Positions 44,595 through 55,498 are shown, counted from the stretch's first letter. The stretch: 64,000 nucleotides of DNA from Novosphingobium sp. (GCA_017745295.1 JAGHZR010000011.1:56559-120558), one strand, 5' to 3'. A program made the numbers and translations. The notes: a model not told the origin generated them from the letters alone.

Positions 44595-45505
44595 CGGGCT
44601 TCACCGCAGCCTCGGTCACCGGACAGGTGGGCAAGTGCTTCCTCGTCACCGGCGCCAATACCGGGATCGGCTACGAGACGACCCGCGTGCTGGCGGCGCG
44701 CGGCGCGCGGGTGCTCATGGCCTGCCGTAGCGAGGACAAGGCGCGGCTTGCGATGGAGCACATCCGCATGGAGGTGCCCGGCGCCAATCTCGCCTTCGTG
44801 CCGCTCGACCAGGCCGACCTGTTCAGCGTCCGCGAATGCGCCCAGCAGGTCGCTCGGGACGAGCCGCGTCTCGACGTGCTGGTCAACAATGCCGGGGTCA
44901 TGGTGCCGCCGCTTGAACGCACCGTGCAGGGGCACGAGTTGCAGTTCGGCGTGAACCACCTCGCGCCTTTCGCGCTGACCGGGCTGCTCCTGCCCAAGCT
45001 GGCCGAGACGCCGGGTGCGCGTGTCGTCATCACGGCCAGCCTGGCGCATATGCGCGGGCGGATCGACTGGGACGATCTCGATGCGCGGCGCAGCTACCGG
45101 GCGCGCCAGCGTTACGGCGACAGCAAGCTGGCCAACCTGCTTCACCTGCTGGAACTGGACCGCCGCCTGCGCGCCGCCGGCTCGCCGGTGCGCGCCCTGG
45201 CCTGCCATCCCGGTATCGCCGCGACCGAACTCGGCCGTCATTCGCTGGGGTTCCGGCTGCTGTTCCCGGTGGCGGGCGTGGTGCTCAACAGCGCCGAGGA
45301 CGGTGCCTGGCCGACGCTCCAGGCAGCGACCGAGGCAAGCGCGCAGCCGGGTGAATACTACGGCCCGCAGCGCTTCTTCGGCATGTCGGGTCCTTCCGGC
45401 ATCGCCCGGCGCAACGCCTCGGCCCGCGATGCGGCGGCGGCTCGCAGGCTCTGGGAAGTCAGCGTGCAGATGACAGGTATCGACTGCGGCCTCGCTGGGC
45501 TCTGA
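44591..45505 (+). CDS. Short-chain dehydrogenase/reductase (retinol-dehydrogenase-like)
   Basis: The 304-aa Rossmann protein starts at TTG 44591, overlapping the rnhB stop (TTGA) with GGAG 8 nt upstream. It has TGANTGIGYETTRVLA (cofactor site), NNAGVMVPP, ITASLAH and the YGDSKLAN catalytic YxxxK. The set resembles WWOX/retinol-dehydrogenase-type SDRs. Substrate unknown. Confidence 0.88.
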   Translation: MTGFTAASVTGQVGKCFLVTGANTGIGYETTRVLAARGARVLMACRSEDKARLAMEHIRMEVPGANLAFVPLDQADLFSVRECAQQVARDEPRLDVLVNNAGVMVPPLERTVQGHELQFGVNHLAPFALTGLLLPKLAETPGARVVITASLAHMRGRIDWDDLDARRSYRARQRYGDSKLANLLHLLELDRRLRAAGSPVRALACHPGIAATELGRHSLGFRLLFPVAGVVLNSAEDGAWPTLQAATEASAQPGEYYGPQRFFGMSGPSGIARRNASARDAAAARRLWEVSVQMTGIDCGLAGL

Positions 45506-46966
<1,461 letters not shown>

Positions 46967-47033
46967 GGCGGCTGTGCCCCGCCTGTTCGAGTAACGAGGC
47001 GGGGACGATCTAAGTTGGAAATTTACCCTCGTC

Positions 47034-47160
47034 ACCCTGAACTTGTTTCAGGGTCCATCGTGCCGACGACCCGGTGCTCGCCGCGTCAAGCCGGCATATC
47101 GGCCTGCGCCGGATGCGGCGGGGCAATTTGAGAAATGGACCCTGAAACAAGTTCAGGGTG
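47034..47160. repeat. Inverted repeat, family B (perfect arms)
   Basis: The arms at 47034-47059 and 47135-47160 are exact reverse complements over 26 bp (CACCCTGAACTTGTTTCAGG then GTCCAT). It is the best-preserved copy of family B in the window and lies between ccrM and folP. Confidence 0.92.
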
Positions 47161-47259
47161 TCGGTGTACTGGTTTGCGATGCGCGCGATTAGCCATAGGT
47201 GATCGCACGCCTCGCAAAACCTGTTCAGCATGGCCAGCGCCCACGCTATGAGGCCTGTC

Positions 47260-48369
47260 ATGACCCGCACCGTTTACATCAGCCCGACCGCCTTTGCCGA
47301 CAGCCCCCAGAGCGAGGAAGGCGAGGCGATCCGCCTGGGCGGCTCGATGGCATGGGCCAGCCGCTTCGCGCTGATCGTGCGGGAGAACGGCAAAGTGCTC
47401 TCCCGCCGCCGGTTTGGAGCGGGGGAAGTCGCAGAGGCCCTGGCGGCGCTTCCCGCCGATCTCGGTGTCGAGGCGGAACTGCAGTGGTCGAACTTGCGCA
47501 AGGTCCATGCGCCGCTCATCTGCGGTGCGCGCACGATCCGGCTGGAACAGCCGCAGATCGCCGGTATCCTCAACATCACGCCCGACAGTTTCTCGGATGG
47601 CGGCAAGTTCCTCGATGACGTGCAGATCGCCTTGGACCATGCCGCTGCGATGCTGGAAGCGGGCGCGGCGATGATCGACATCGGCGGCGAATCCACCCGG
47701 CCCGGCGCGGCGGCGGTATGGGAAGGCGACGAACTCCGGCGCGTGGTGCCGATGGTCGAGCGACTGGCGGCGATGGGCGCGGCGATCAGCGTCGACACGC
47801 GCCGTCCGGCGGTGATGGAGGCGACGCTCAAGGCCGGCGCGCATATCATCAACGACGTTTCCGCCTTGCGCCACGATCCGCGCAGCCTGGAATTCGCGGC
47901 GGCCTCGGGCGCGCCGGTGGTGCTGATGCATGCGCCGGGCGACGGCGACGATCTCCACTCCAACGGCCACTACGACGATGTCGTGCTCGACGTGTTCGAC
48001 TGGCTGCGCGAATGCCGCGACATTGCGGTGGCGGCGGGAATCGCACCGGAGAACATCCTGCTCGATCCCGGCGTCGGCTTCGGCAAGACGCTGACCGAGA
48101 ACCTTCTGCTCATGAACGGGCTGGCGCTGTTCCATGCCCTCGGCCAGCCGCTCTTCGTCGGTGCCAGCCGCAAGCGCATGATCGGCGCCCTGTCGAACGA
48201 GGCGCCCGCGCACCAGCGGCTCGGTGGCTCGGTCATGCTGGCGCTCAAGGCGATGGAGGCGGGCTCGCACGTCATCCGCGTCCACGACGTCGCGGAGACG
48301 GTTCAGGCCGCCCGTGTCTGGCGGGGGCTGCGCGATGCGGCGCTCACCGACTTCGCGCAGCTTCCCTGA
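47260..48369 (+). CDS. folP: Dihydropteroate synthase with N-terminal extension
   Basis: FolP condenses pterin pyrophosphate with p-aminobenzoate. The TIM-barrel domain begins near residue 100 (IAGILNITPDSFSDGGKF) and contains MIDIGGESTRPGA, SVDTRR, INDVSAL, DPGVGFGK and FVGASRKRMIG. The protein is 369 aa, about 90 longer than E. coli FolP. The extra N-terminal part (residues 1-100) is unassigned and may bind substrate or protein. ATG 47260 was chosen; 47248 is also possible. Confidence 0.94.
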   Translation: MTRTVYISPTAFADSPQSEEGEAIRLGGSMAWASRFALIVRENGKVLSRRRFGAGEVAEALAALPADLGVEAELQWSNLRKVHAPLICGARTIRLEQPQIAGILNITPDSFSDGGKFLDDVQIALDHAAAMLEAGAAMIDIGGESTRPGAAAVWEGDELRRVVPMVERLAAMGAAISVDTRRPAVMEATLKAGAHIINDVSALRHDPRSLEFAAASGAPVVLMHAPGDGDDLHSNGHYDDVVLDVFDWLRECRDIAVAAGIAPENILLDPGVGFGKTLTENLLLMNGLALFHALGQPLFVGASRKRMIGALSNEAPAHQRLGGSVMLALKAMEAGSHVIRVHDVAETVQAARVWRGLRDAALTDFAQLP

Positions 48370-48378
48370 ACGCGCGGG

Positions 48379-49122
48379 TCAGACGGCCAGATAGCCGCCG
48401 TCTACCGGATAGTAAGAGCCGGTCACGAAGGACGCGCGCTCGGAGAGCAGGAAGGCCGTGACCGAGGCAATTTCCTCAGGGGTCGCGAGCCGGTTCAGCG
48501 CGTGCTTCGCCGCAAGCCCGAAGCGTTCCTCGGCGGTCATGGTCTTTTCCAGCGCAGGCGTGGAGACGAAGCCGGGGCCGACGGCATTCACGCGCAGCCC
48601 GGCGTCCGCATAATCGAGCGCGGCCACTTTGGTCATGCCGACAAGTGCATGTTTCGCGGTGACATAAGCCGCCGAGCCGGACCATCCGACCGCGCCGAGG
48701 ATCGAGGCCATGTTGACGATCGCCCCGCCGCCGCGCTCGACCATCGCCGGAATCTGGTACTTCATCGCGTAGAACACGCTGTTGAGATCGACGTCGATCA
48801 CCCGCGACCAGGAATCGAGCGGGATATCCGCCAGCTTCATGGACGGCGCACCGATTCCGGCATTGTTCACCGCGAAGTCCAGCCGGTCGAACATGCCGAG
48901 CGTGAAGGCGACCAGCGCCTCGTTCGCGGTCGGGTCCGCAACATCGAGCCGGAACACTGCCGTACGCTCGGCGCCGAGTTCCTGCGAAAGCGCGCGGGCC
49001 GCTTCCTCGTCGAAGTCGGCGATAACAACACGTCCGCCGAGGTTTACCAGCTCACGCGCAACCGCCGCGCCGATCCCGGAGGCAGCTCCCGTGACGATGC
49101 CCGCCTTGTCCTTGAAATCCAT
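48379..49122 (-). CDS. Short-chain dehydrogenase/reductase
   Basis: The 247-aa classical SDR has VTGAASGIGAAVAREL (NAD(P) site), the acidic IADFD end of strand 2 suggesting NAD preference, NNAGIGAPS, and catalytic SxxxxxxxxxxYVTAK. It ends YYPVDGGYLAV. The ATG at 49122 has GGAG about 9 nt upstream; ATG 49131 would start three codons earlier. Substrate unknown. Confidence 0.9.
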   Translation of the reverse strand: MDFKDKAGIVTGAASGIGAAVARELVNLGGRVVIADFDEEAARALSQELGAERTAVFRLDVADPTANEALVAFTLGMFDRLDFAVNNAGIGAPSMKLADIPLDSWSRVIDVDLNSVFYAMKYQIPAMVERGGGAIVNMASILGAVGWSGSAAYVTAKHALVGMTKVAALDYADAGLRVNAVGPGFVSTPALEKTMTAEERFGLAAKHALNRLATPEEIASVTAFLLSERASFVTGSYYPVDGGYLAV

Positions 49123-49237
49123 GATCTTCATCTCCTGCTGCGGACGTAACGGCGAGGCTAGCAGGAGGTTCTCGATTGCCGGGTGACTTGTTTGCAAGAT
49201 ACGCGGCGCGAAACGGTAGCCACGCTTTCGTGCCCGA

Positions 49238-50662
49238 TCAGGCGGCGTTGTCGATGCCGAGTTCGCTGAGCTTGCGGTAGAGCGTCGAGCGGCCGATGCC
49301 CAGCCGCCGCGCCACTTCGGTCATGCGGCCGCGGTAGAGGCCGATGGCGAGGCGGATGACGTCGGCCTCGATCTCGTCGAGCGGGCGAAGGTTGCCGTCT
49401 GCTGTATAGAGCATGACGCCTGCGCTTTCCTGCATCGGGTTGCCGGTGCTGACCGTCAGGCCGGAGCCGAGAATGTTGAGCAGCTGCGGGAAGTCTTCCG
49501 CGGTCAGCGCATCGCCATCGCAGAATACCGCCGCGCGGAACAGCACGGCCTGAAGTTGGCGGACGTTGCCCGGCCAGTCGTAGGCGGAGAGCAGCGAGAG
49601 CGCGCCGTCGGTGATGCCCAGCTCGCGCAGGCCCGGCTGCTCGCCGATGCGGGCGAGGAAGAAGCGGGCGAGGGCGGGAATGTCGCCGATGCGTTCGCGC
49701 AGCGGCGGCAGGCTGACTTTGGTGGGAGACAGCGCTTCCAGCAGTTCGGGCAGGAAATGGCCCTCGCTGACGAGGTCCTGCAAAGGCAGGTTGCTGGCGG
49801 CGATCAGGCGGGCATCGATGCGGAACGAGTGGCGCGCACCGATCGGGCGCACGTCGCTCTTGCGGATCGATTCCAGCAGGCGCTCCTGCACCGAAAGCGG
49901 CAGGCGGTCGATCTCGTCGAGTGCGAGCGTGGCGCCGTCGCAGTGCTGGAGCGCGCCGATCTGCCGGTCGAACGCGCCGGGGAAGGCGCCTTTTTCATGG
50001 CCGAACAGCGTGGATTCGATGGAGTTGGCGGGAAGCCCGCCGACATTGACGATCCGCAGCGGCGATTTCGAACGCGGGCTGGCCGCATGCATCGCCCGGA
50101 TCAGCATTTCCTTGCCCGAGCCGGTCTCGCCTTCGATCAGCACCGGACCATGGCCGCGCGCGGCCTTGGCGGCAACGGCCAGCGCCTTGCGGAAGTTTGG
50201 CGCGGCCCCGATCATCGATTCGAAATCGGGGTTGGAGGGCATCTTCTCGGTCAGCGGCGCCAGTTCGTCGCGTGGGGCTTCGCGGGTGGTGGCGGAGCGC
50301 AGGGCATGCATCAGCCGGTCCGGCGCGACCGGCTTCACCAGATAGTCGGTCGCGCCCGCGCGCATCGCCTCCACCGCGAGCAGCGGCGAGGTGCTGGCAG
50401 TCAGCATCAGGATCGGCAGGGCCGGGCGGCGGGATTTCAGTTCGGCGATCAGCGCGCAGGCGTCGTCTCCGGGTACCCATTGGTCGAGGATGATCGCCGA
50501 AAGCTGCATGCCCTGCCGGGTGCCGAGGGTGGCGATCGCGGTCTCGGAATCGCGGGCGATGACCGTGCGCCAGCCTTCCCGCGCCGCCAGCGCGGAGATC
50601 AGGCGGCTCTGTGCCGGCTCGTCATCGATGAGCATGAGGAGGCGCTGTTCCTGGTCCGCCAT
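49238..50662 (-). CDS. NtrC-family response regulator with altered GAFTGA loop
   Basis: The 474-aa protein has a receiver domain (Asp60 as phospho-acceptor, Lys110), an AAA+ domain with Walker A EGETGSGKE (177-185) and Walker B TLALDEID (245-252), and a C-terminal Fis-like HTH (TEVARRLGIGRSTLYRKLSEL). The sigma54-contact loop reads GAFPGA (225-230), with Pro for the critical Thr, so it may be unable to activate sigma54. Target genes unknown. Confidence 0.9.
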   Translation of the reverse strand: MADQEQRLLMLIDDEPAQSRLISALAAREGWRTVIARDSETAIATLGTRQGMQLSAIILDQWVPGDDACALIAELKSRRPALPILMLTASTSPLLAVEAMRAGATDYLVKPVAPDRLMHALRSATTREAPRDELAPLTEKMPSNPDFESMIGAAPNFRKALAVAAKAARGHGPVLIEGETGSGKEMLIRAMHAASPRSKSPLRIVNVGGLPANSIESTLFGHEKGAFPGAFDRQIGALQHCDGATLALDEIDRLPLSVQERLLESIRKSDVRPIGARHSFRIDARLIAASNLPLQDLVSEGHFLPELLEALSPTKVSLPPLRERIGDIPALARFFLARIGEQPGLRELGITDGALSLLSAYDWPGNVRQLQAVLFRAAVFCDGDALTAEDFPQLLNILGSGLTVSTGNPMQESAGVMLYTADGNLRPLDEIEADVIRLAIGLYRGRMTEVARRLGIGRSTLYRKLSELGIDNAA

Positions 50663-50820
50663 AATTCGCCCGCCCGTATCGCCTCCTTGGTGTCGCCTAG
50701 CGCATCTAGAAGAAACCGGTAAAGACCGGCTTAAGGCTCCGGTCGGTTCATTGCAAATACCGGAACTTTATTTGAAAAATCGCCTTTGGCAAATCCAGCG
50801 ATGTTTGTGCCGGATTGCAT

Positions 50821-50834
50821 CCGACCTGGATCAA
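50821..50834. promoter_or_regulatory. Weak FNR/anaerobox-like half-site
   Basis: CCGACCTGGATCAA has a perfect right half (ATCAA) but only a partial left half of the TTGAT-N4-ATCAA consensus. It lies about 90 bp upstream of the oxidase subunit IV gene, so redox control of these respiratory genes is possible. Confidence 0.2.
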
Positions 50835-50923
50835 GTGACAGGGCGCTTGGCTCTTGATGCGGACGCCTTCCTGCGGTTAAGTATCATCCACAATAGGAAT
50901 AATGAGCAGGGAATACCGTTTTC

Positions 50924-51049
50924 ATGGCTTCAGGCAACGATATCAAGACCGCTACCGAGACCTACAACGGCTTCGTCAAGGTTACGGCTTGGAGCACCGG
51001 GATCATCATTCTCATCGTCGCTTTCGTTGTCAGCCTGATCGCCGCGTAG
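50924..51049 (+). CDS. aa3-type cytochrome c oxidase subunit IV peptide
   Basis: A 41-aa peptide, too short to stand out in routine gene finding. It reads as a short polar start (MASGNDIKTATETYNGF) and one membrane helix (STGIIILIVAFVVSLIAA), the pattern of the alphaproteobacterial subunit IV found in aa3 oxidases. It lies 3 bp before pntAA in the common alphaproteobacterial order and is probably co-transcribed. Confidence 0.88.
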   Translation: MASGNDIKTATETYNGFVKVTAWSTGIIILIVAFVVSLIAA

Positions 51050-51052
51050 GCC

Positions 51053-52186
51053 GTGGCGACAGGCGCGCGGATTGCCGTTCTTCGCGAGCGGGCATCCGGA
51101 GAGACGCGGGTTTCGGCCACGCCGGAAACCGTCCGCAAACTGATCGGCCTCGGCGCGCAGCTGGCGGTCGAGAGCGGGGCCGGGCTGAGTGCCAGCATCG
51201 CCGATGCGGATTATCTCGCAGCGGGCGCGGAAGTGGGACCGGCGGAGCAGGTGCTGGCCGGGGCGGATATCGTGTTCGGCATTCAGGGACCGGATCCGGC
51301 GCTGCTCGGGCCGGTTCGGCCGGGGGCCTGGATCGTCGCGGGCCTCGACCCGTTCGGTCAGCGGGTGCGGATCGAGGGATATGCAGCGGCGGGGCTGGAA
51401 GCCCTGGCGATGGAATTCATGCCGCGCATCACCCGCGCGCAGTCGATGGATATTCTCTCCTCGCAATCCAATCTGGCCGGTTACAAGGCGGTGCTGGTCG
51501 CAGCGAACCTTTATGGCCGTGCCTTTCCGATGATGATGACCGCTGCCGGAACGGTCAGTGCGGCCAAGGCTTTCGTCATGGGCGTGGGTGTCGCGGGATT
51601 ACAGGCGATCGCGACGGCTCGCCGCCTCGGTGCACAGGTTTCCGCCACGGACGTGCGCTCGGCGACGAAGGAACAGATCCTCTCGCTCGGGGCCAAGCCG
51701 ATCTTCGTCGAGAACGTCGCCGGGATCGAGGGCGAAGGTTCGGGCGGTTATGCCACGGAAATGAGCGAGGAATACCAGCGCGCTCAGGCGGAACTGGTCT
51801 CCAGCCACCTTGCGAAGCAGGATATCGTCATCACGACGGCGCTGATCCCGGGCCGGGCCGCACCGCGCCTGATCTCCGACGCCCAGATTGCGGCGATGAA
51901 ACCGGGCAGCGTGATTTTCGACCTCGCCGCGCCGCAAGGCGGCAATGTCGAGGGCTGCGTGGCGGACGAGGTGGTGGAGCGCCATGGGGTCAGGATCGTC
52001 GGCTATTCCAACACGCCTGCGCTTCTGCCTGCGGACGCCTCTGCGCTGTTCGCGCGCAACCTGTTCAACTTCCTCTCCGCGTTCTGGGACAAGGATCAGG
52101 GCAGGCCGGTTCTCGACGAGGAAATCGGCAATGCCATCCGCCTGACTCAGGGCGGGAAAGTGGTTCACGAGCGGCTGCTCGCCTGA
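51053..52186 (+). CDS. pntAA: NAD(P) transhydrogenase subunit alpha, part 1
   Basis: The 377-aa soluble NAD(H)-binding domain (dI) of transhydrogenase. Motifs include REERASGETRVSATPETVRKL, MEFMPRITRAQSMDILSSQSNLAGYKAV, MMTAAGTVSAAKAFVMGVGVAGLQAIATARRLGA and the mobile-loop region. The start is GTG 51053. In alphaproteobacteria PntA is split in two, as here. Confidence 0.96.
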   Translation: MATGARIAVLRERASGETRVSATPETVRKLIGLGAQLAVESGAGLSASIADADYLAAGAEVGPAEQVLAGADIVFGIQGPDPALLGPVRPGAWIVAGLDPFGQRVRIEGYAAAGLEALAMEFMPRITRAQSMDILSSQSNLAGYKAVLVAANLYGRAFPMMMTAAGTVSAAKAFVMGVGVAGLQAIATARRLGAQVSATDVRSATKEQILSLGAKPIFVENVAGIEGEGSGGYATEMSEEYQRAQAELVSSHLAKQDIVITTALIPGRAAPRLISDAQIAAMKPGSVIFDLAAPQGGNVEGCVADEVVERHGVRIVGYSNTPALLPADASALFARNLFNFLSAFWDKDQGRPVLDEEIGNAIRLTQGGKVVHERLLA

Positions 52187-52212
52187 AGAGCGCATAGAAG
52201 GGAAGAGGGCTC

Positions 52213-52530
52213 ATGGACTTCATCTCCATCCTGTCGATCTTCGTACTGGCCTGCTTCGTGGGCTACTACGTCGTCTGGTCGGTGACACCGGCGCTGCATA
52301 CGCCGCTGATGGCGGTCACCAATGCGATTTCCTCGGTCATCGTTGTCGGCGCGCTTGTCGCCAGCGCGGCGCAGGGTTCGCCGCTCGCGAAATGGCTGGG
52401 GCTGGGCGCGGTGGTGCTGGCCAGCGTGAATATCTTCGGCGGCTTCGCCGTCACCGAGCGGATGCTGGCTATGTACAAGAAGAAGGACAAGCCGGCGCCC
52501 AAGGCCGCCGACAATGGAGGCACGCGCTGA
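52213..52530 (+). CDS. pntAB: NAD(P) transhydrogenase subunit alpha, part 2
   Basis: The 105-aa protein is the membrane part of alpha, with three hydrophobic helices: ISILSIFVLACFVGYYVVW, MAVTNAISSVIVVGALVA and LGLGAVVLASVNIFGGFAVTERML. It forms the proton channel with PntB. Its stop overlaps the pntB ATG by one base. Confidence 0.95.
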   Translation: MDFISILSIFVLACFVGYYVVWSVTPALHTPLMAVTNAISSVIVVGALVASAAQGSPLAKWLGLGAVVLASVNIFGGFAVTERMLAMYKKKDKPAPKAADNGGTR

Positions 52531-53942
52531 TGGAGGTTCATGCCGTGAACCCATGGGTCGCCGGAGCCTATCTGGTGGCCGGTGTCTGCTTCATTCTCGC
52601 CTTGCGCGGGTTGTCGTCACCGGCCACCAGCCGACGCGGCAACCGCTACGGCATGATCGGGATGGGCATAGCCGTCGCGACGACGCTGGTGACGCACGAG
52701 ATCGCCAGCCTGCCTGAAATCCTCGTGGCCATCGCGATCGGCGGCGGTTTCGGCTTCGTGATCGCCCGGCGCATCCAGATGACGGCGATGCCGCAGCTCG
52801 TCGCCGCGTTCCACTCGCTGGTGGGCCTGGCGGCAGTGCTGGTCGGGATTGCCGCTTATTACAACCCGGCGGCTTTCGGCATTCTCGACGCGAGCGGGCT
52901 GGATATCCTCAAGGGCAGCCGGATCGAGATGGGGCTGGGCGTCGCGATCGGCGCCGTAACGTTTTCCGGCTCGGTGATTGCCTTCGCCAAGCTCAACGGC
53001 AACATGAGCGGCGCACCAATCCTGCTTCCCGCCCGCCATGTCATCAATCTCGGCACGCTGCTGGCGATCGTCGTGCTCGTCGGCCTGTTCCACTGGAATA
53101 CGCCCGCGCTGTTCTGGGCGATCGTGCTGCTCAGCTTCGCGATCGGCTTCCTGTTGATCATCCCGATCGGCGGGGCGGACATGCCGGTCGTCGTCTCGAT
53201 GCTCAATTCCTATTCGGGCTGGGCGGCGGCGGCGATGGGCTTCACGCTGCACAATACCGCGATGATCATCACCGGGGCGCTGGTCGGCTCCTCGGGCGCG
53301 ATCCTCAGTTACATCATGTGCCGGGCGATGAACCGCAGTTTCTTGTCGGTGATCGCGGGCGGTTTCGGGGCCGAGGCCGGAGCGGGTGGCGCGGCTGCCG
53401 CGACGGACCGGCCGTGGAAACGCGGCTCGGCCGAGGACGCGGCCTTCCTCATGAAGGAGGCGGAAAACGTCATCATCATTCCCGGCTACGGCATGGCGGT
53501 GGCCCAGGCCCAGCATGTCCTGCGCGAGATGGCCGACCAGCTCAAGGCCCATGGCGTCGGCGTGAAGTATGCGATCCACCCGGTTGCAGGCCGCATGCCG
53601 GGACACATGAACGTGCTACTGGCCGAAGCGAACGTGCCTTATGACGAAGTCTTCGAACTGGAGGATATCAACGGCGAATTCGCCCAGTGCGACGTCGCCT
53701 TCATCATCGGCGCCAACGACGTGGTGAACCCCGCGGCCAAGACCGACAAGAGCTCGCCGATCTACGGCATGCCGGTCTTCGACGTGGAGAAGGCCAAGAC
53801 GATCTTCTTCATCAAGCGCTCGATGGGCGGGCAGGGCTATGCCGGGGTCGACAACGATGTGTTCTACATGGACCAGACGATGATGCTCCTCGCCGATGCA
53901 AAGAAGATGGTCGAGGATATCGTGAAAGCGCTGGCGGACTGA
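52530..53942 (+). CDS. pntB: NAD(P) transhydrogenase subunit beta
   Basis: The 470-aa protein has an N-terminal membrane domain of about nine helices and a C-terminal NADP-binding domain with VIIIPGYGMAVAQAQH, YAIHPVAGRMPGHMNVLLAEA, IGANDVVNPAA and KRSMGGQGYAGVDN. Proton flow drives NADPH production. It starts at ATG 52530, overlapping pntAB. Confidence 0.96.
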   Translation: MEVHAVNPWVAGAYLVAGVCFILALRGLSSPATSRRGNRYGMIGMGIAVATTLVTHEIASLPEILVAIAIGGGFGFVIARRIQMTAMPQLVAAFHSLVGLAAVLVGIAAYYNPAAFGILDASGLDILKGSRIEMGLGVAIGAVTFSGSVIAFAKLNGNMSGAPILLPARHVINLGTLLAIVVLVGLFHWNTPALFWAIVLLSFAIGFLLIIPIGGADMPVVVSMLNSYSGWAAAAMGFTLHNTAMIITGALVGSSGAILSYIMCRAMNRSFLSVIAGGFGAEAGAGGAAAATDRPWKRGSAEDAAFLMKEAENVIIIPGYGMAVAQAQHVLREMADQLKAHGVGVKYAIHPVAGRMPGHMNVLLAEANVPYDEVFELEDINGEFAQCDVAFIIGANDVVNPAAKTDKSSPIYGMPVFDVEKAKTIFFIKRSMGGQGYAGVDNDVFYMDQTMMLLADAKKMVEDIVKALAD

Positions 53943-53966
53943 GGCTGCGGCTCTTAGGGCCGCTGC

Positions 53967-54284
53967 ATGTTGCGCATCTTCAAGCGAATCCTGCTGCTCG
54001 TCGGTCTTGTCGTCGTGCTCGTGCTGGGCGTCCATCTCTATGCGGGGTGGCGGCTGCACACGGCGCTGGTGGAGGCGGGCATATCGAAGCCGGTCGCCAC
54101 CTGCATGACCAAGCGCATGGTCAAGCGGCTCAGCCTGCCGCAATTGATGAAGCTCCAGAACCTCGAAGGCGACAAGCCGACGCTCGGCGCCTGGGTGAGG
54201 GCGGTGAAGCAGGTGGATGACAGCAAGGTCATTCTCGTCACCACTTCCTCGGCGGCCTTGTGCAGGACGGGCCTTGCTCGCTAG
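53967..54284 (+). CDS. Hypothetical membrane-anchored protein
   Basis: The 105-aa protein has one N-terminal transmembrane helix (ILLLVGLVVVLVLGVHLYAGW) after a basic start, then a short soluble domain with TCMTKRMVKRLSLPQLMKLQNLEG. No family recognised. It follows pntB by 24 bp and may be in the same transcript. Confidence 0.65.
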   Translation: MLRIFKRILLLVGLVVVLVLGVHLYAGWRLHTALVEAGISKPVATCMTKRMVKRLSLPQLMKLQNLEGDKPTLGAWVRAVKQVDDSKVILVTTSSAALCRTGLAR

Positions 54285-54325
54285 TAGGGCGCCGAGAGCA
54301 AGCCGCTTTCGGGAAAGACACCAGC

Positions 54326-55498
54326 TTGACCCCTGAACCTACCCTTGCACCTTACGCTTCCGATCCGGCCCGTTCGCGCGGGCGGGAGTTCTCCGTGGAC
54401 GCGGGTCTGCCGCGCGGCCAGCGCAGCCCCTACCAGCGCGACCGCGACCGGATCGTCCATTCGATCGCCTTCCGCCGCCTGCGTTACAAGACCCAGGTTT
54501 TCATCGCGCCGGACGGCGATCACTACCGCGTGCGCCTGACGCACAGCCTGGAAGTGGCGCAGATCGCCCGCGTGATCGCCCGCATCCTCCGTCTCGACGA
54601 GGACCTGACCGAAGCGCTCGCCCTCGCGCACGATATCGGCCACCCGCCTTTCGGCCATGCCGGCGAGGACGCGCTCGACGCCGCGCTGCACAAGGCGGGC
54701 GGGTTCGACCACAACGCCAATTGCCTGCGCACGCTGATGCGGATCGAAAGCCCCTATTGCGATCATGACGGGCTGAACCTGACGTGGGAGACGCTGGAAG
54801 GCCTTGCCAAGCACAACGGTCCGGTCAGCGAGCCGAACTGGGCGCTCGCCGAACTTGACGCAGCCTATGGGCTGGAACTGGGCACTTATGCCTCGCTCGA
54901 AGCGCAAGTCGCGGCGCTATCCGACGACATCGCCTACGACAACCACGACATCGACGACGGCCTGCGTGCGGGCTTCCTCGATCTCGACGAACTGCTCGCC
55001 CATCCCTTCATCGTGCCGCGCTGGGCCGACGTCGAGCGCCGTTATCCCGGCGTGCCGCGTGACCGCCAGCTCGCCGAGCTGATCCGCAGCCAGATCGGCT
55101 TCATGGTCAATGACTTGCTGGACGAAACGAAGAAGCGTCTGATCGGCATCGAGAGCGTCGATCAGGTGCGCAGCGCCGGTCGCCAGCTCGTTGCCTTTTC
55201 GCCCGAAGTCGAGGAAGGCGAGCGTCAGTTCAAGCGCTTCATGTATGAGAAGCTCTATTACCACCCCGAACAGCTTGAGACCGCCCGCCGTGCCCGCGCG
55301 CTGCTGGCGGAACTCTATTCGGCCTACTCGCAGGAGCCGGTGCTGATGGAGGAGAGCTGGATCGACGGATTGCCGCGTCATGAACCTGCGCGCAGCCGCC
55401 ATATCGCGGATTACATCGCGGGCATGACCGACCGCTACGCCATCTCGTGCCATGCCCAGATCTACGGCAGCACCCCGGAAGGGTTGCGGAATGTCTGA
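54326..55498 (+). CDS. dgt: Deoxyguanosinetriphosphate triphosphohydrolase-like protein
   Basis: The 390-aa HD-domain dNTPase has RLTHSLEVAQIARVIA (first His), ALAHDIGHPPFGHAGE (HD) and FDHNANCLRTL. It removes triphosphate from dNTPs. The TTG start at 54326 follows GGGAAAG about 10 nt upstream and gives MTPEPTLAPYASDPARSRGREF; a longer frame exists upstream. Confidence 0.92.
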   Translation: MTPEPTLAPYASDPARSRGREFSVDAGLPRGQRSPYQRDRDRIVHSIAFRRLRYKTQVFIAPDGDHYRVRLTHSLEVAQIARVIARILRLDEDLTEALALAHDIGHPPFGHAGEDALDAALHKAGGFDHNANCLRTLMRIESPYCDHDGLNLTWETLEGLAKHNGPVSEPNWALAELDAAYGLELGTYASLEAQVAALSDDIAYDNHDIDDGLRAGFLDLDELLAHPFIVPRWADVERRYPGVPRDRQLAELIRSQIGFMVNDLLDETKKRLIGIESVDQVRSAGRQLVAFSPEVEEGERQFKRFMYEKLYYHPEQLETARRARALLAELYSAYSQEPVLMEESWIDGLPRHEPARSRHIADYIAGMTDRYAISCHAQIYGSTPEGLRNV

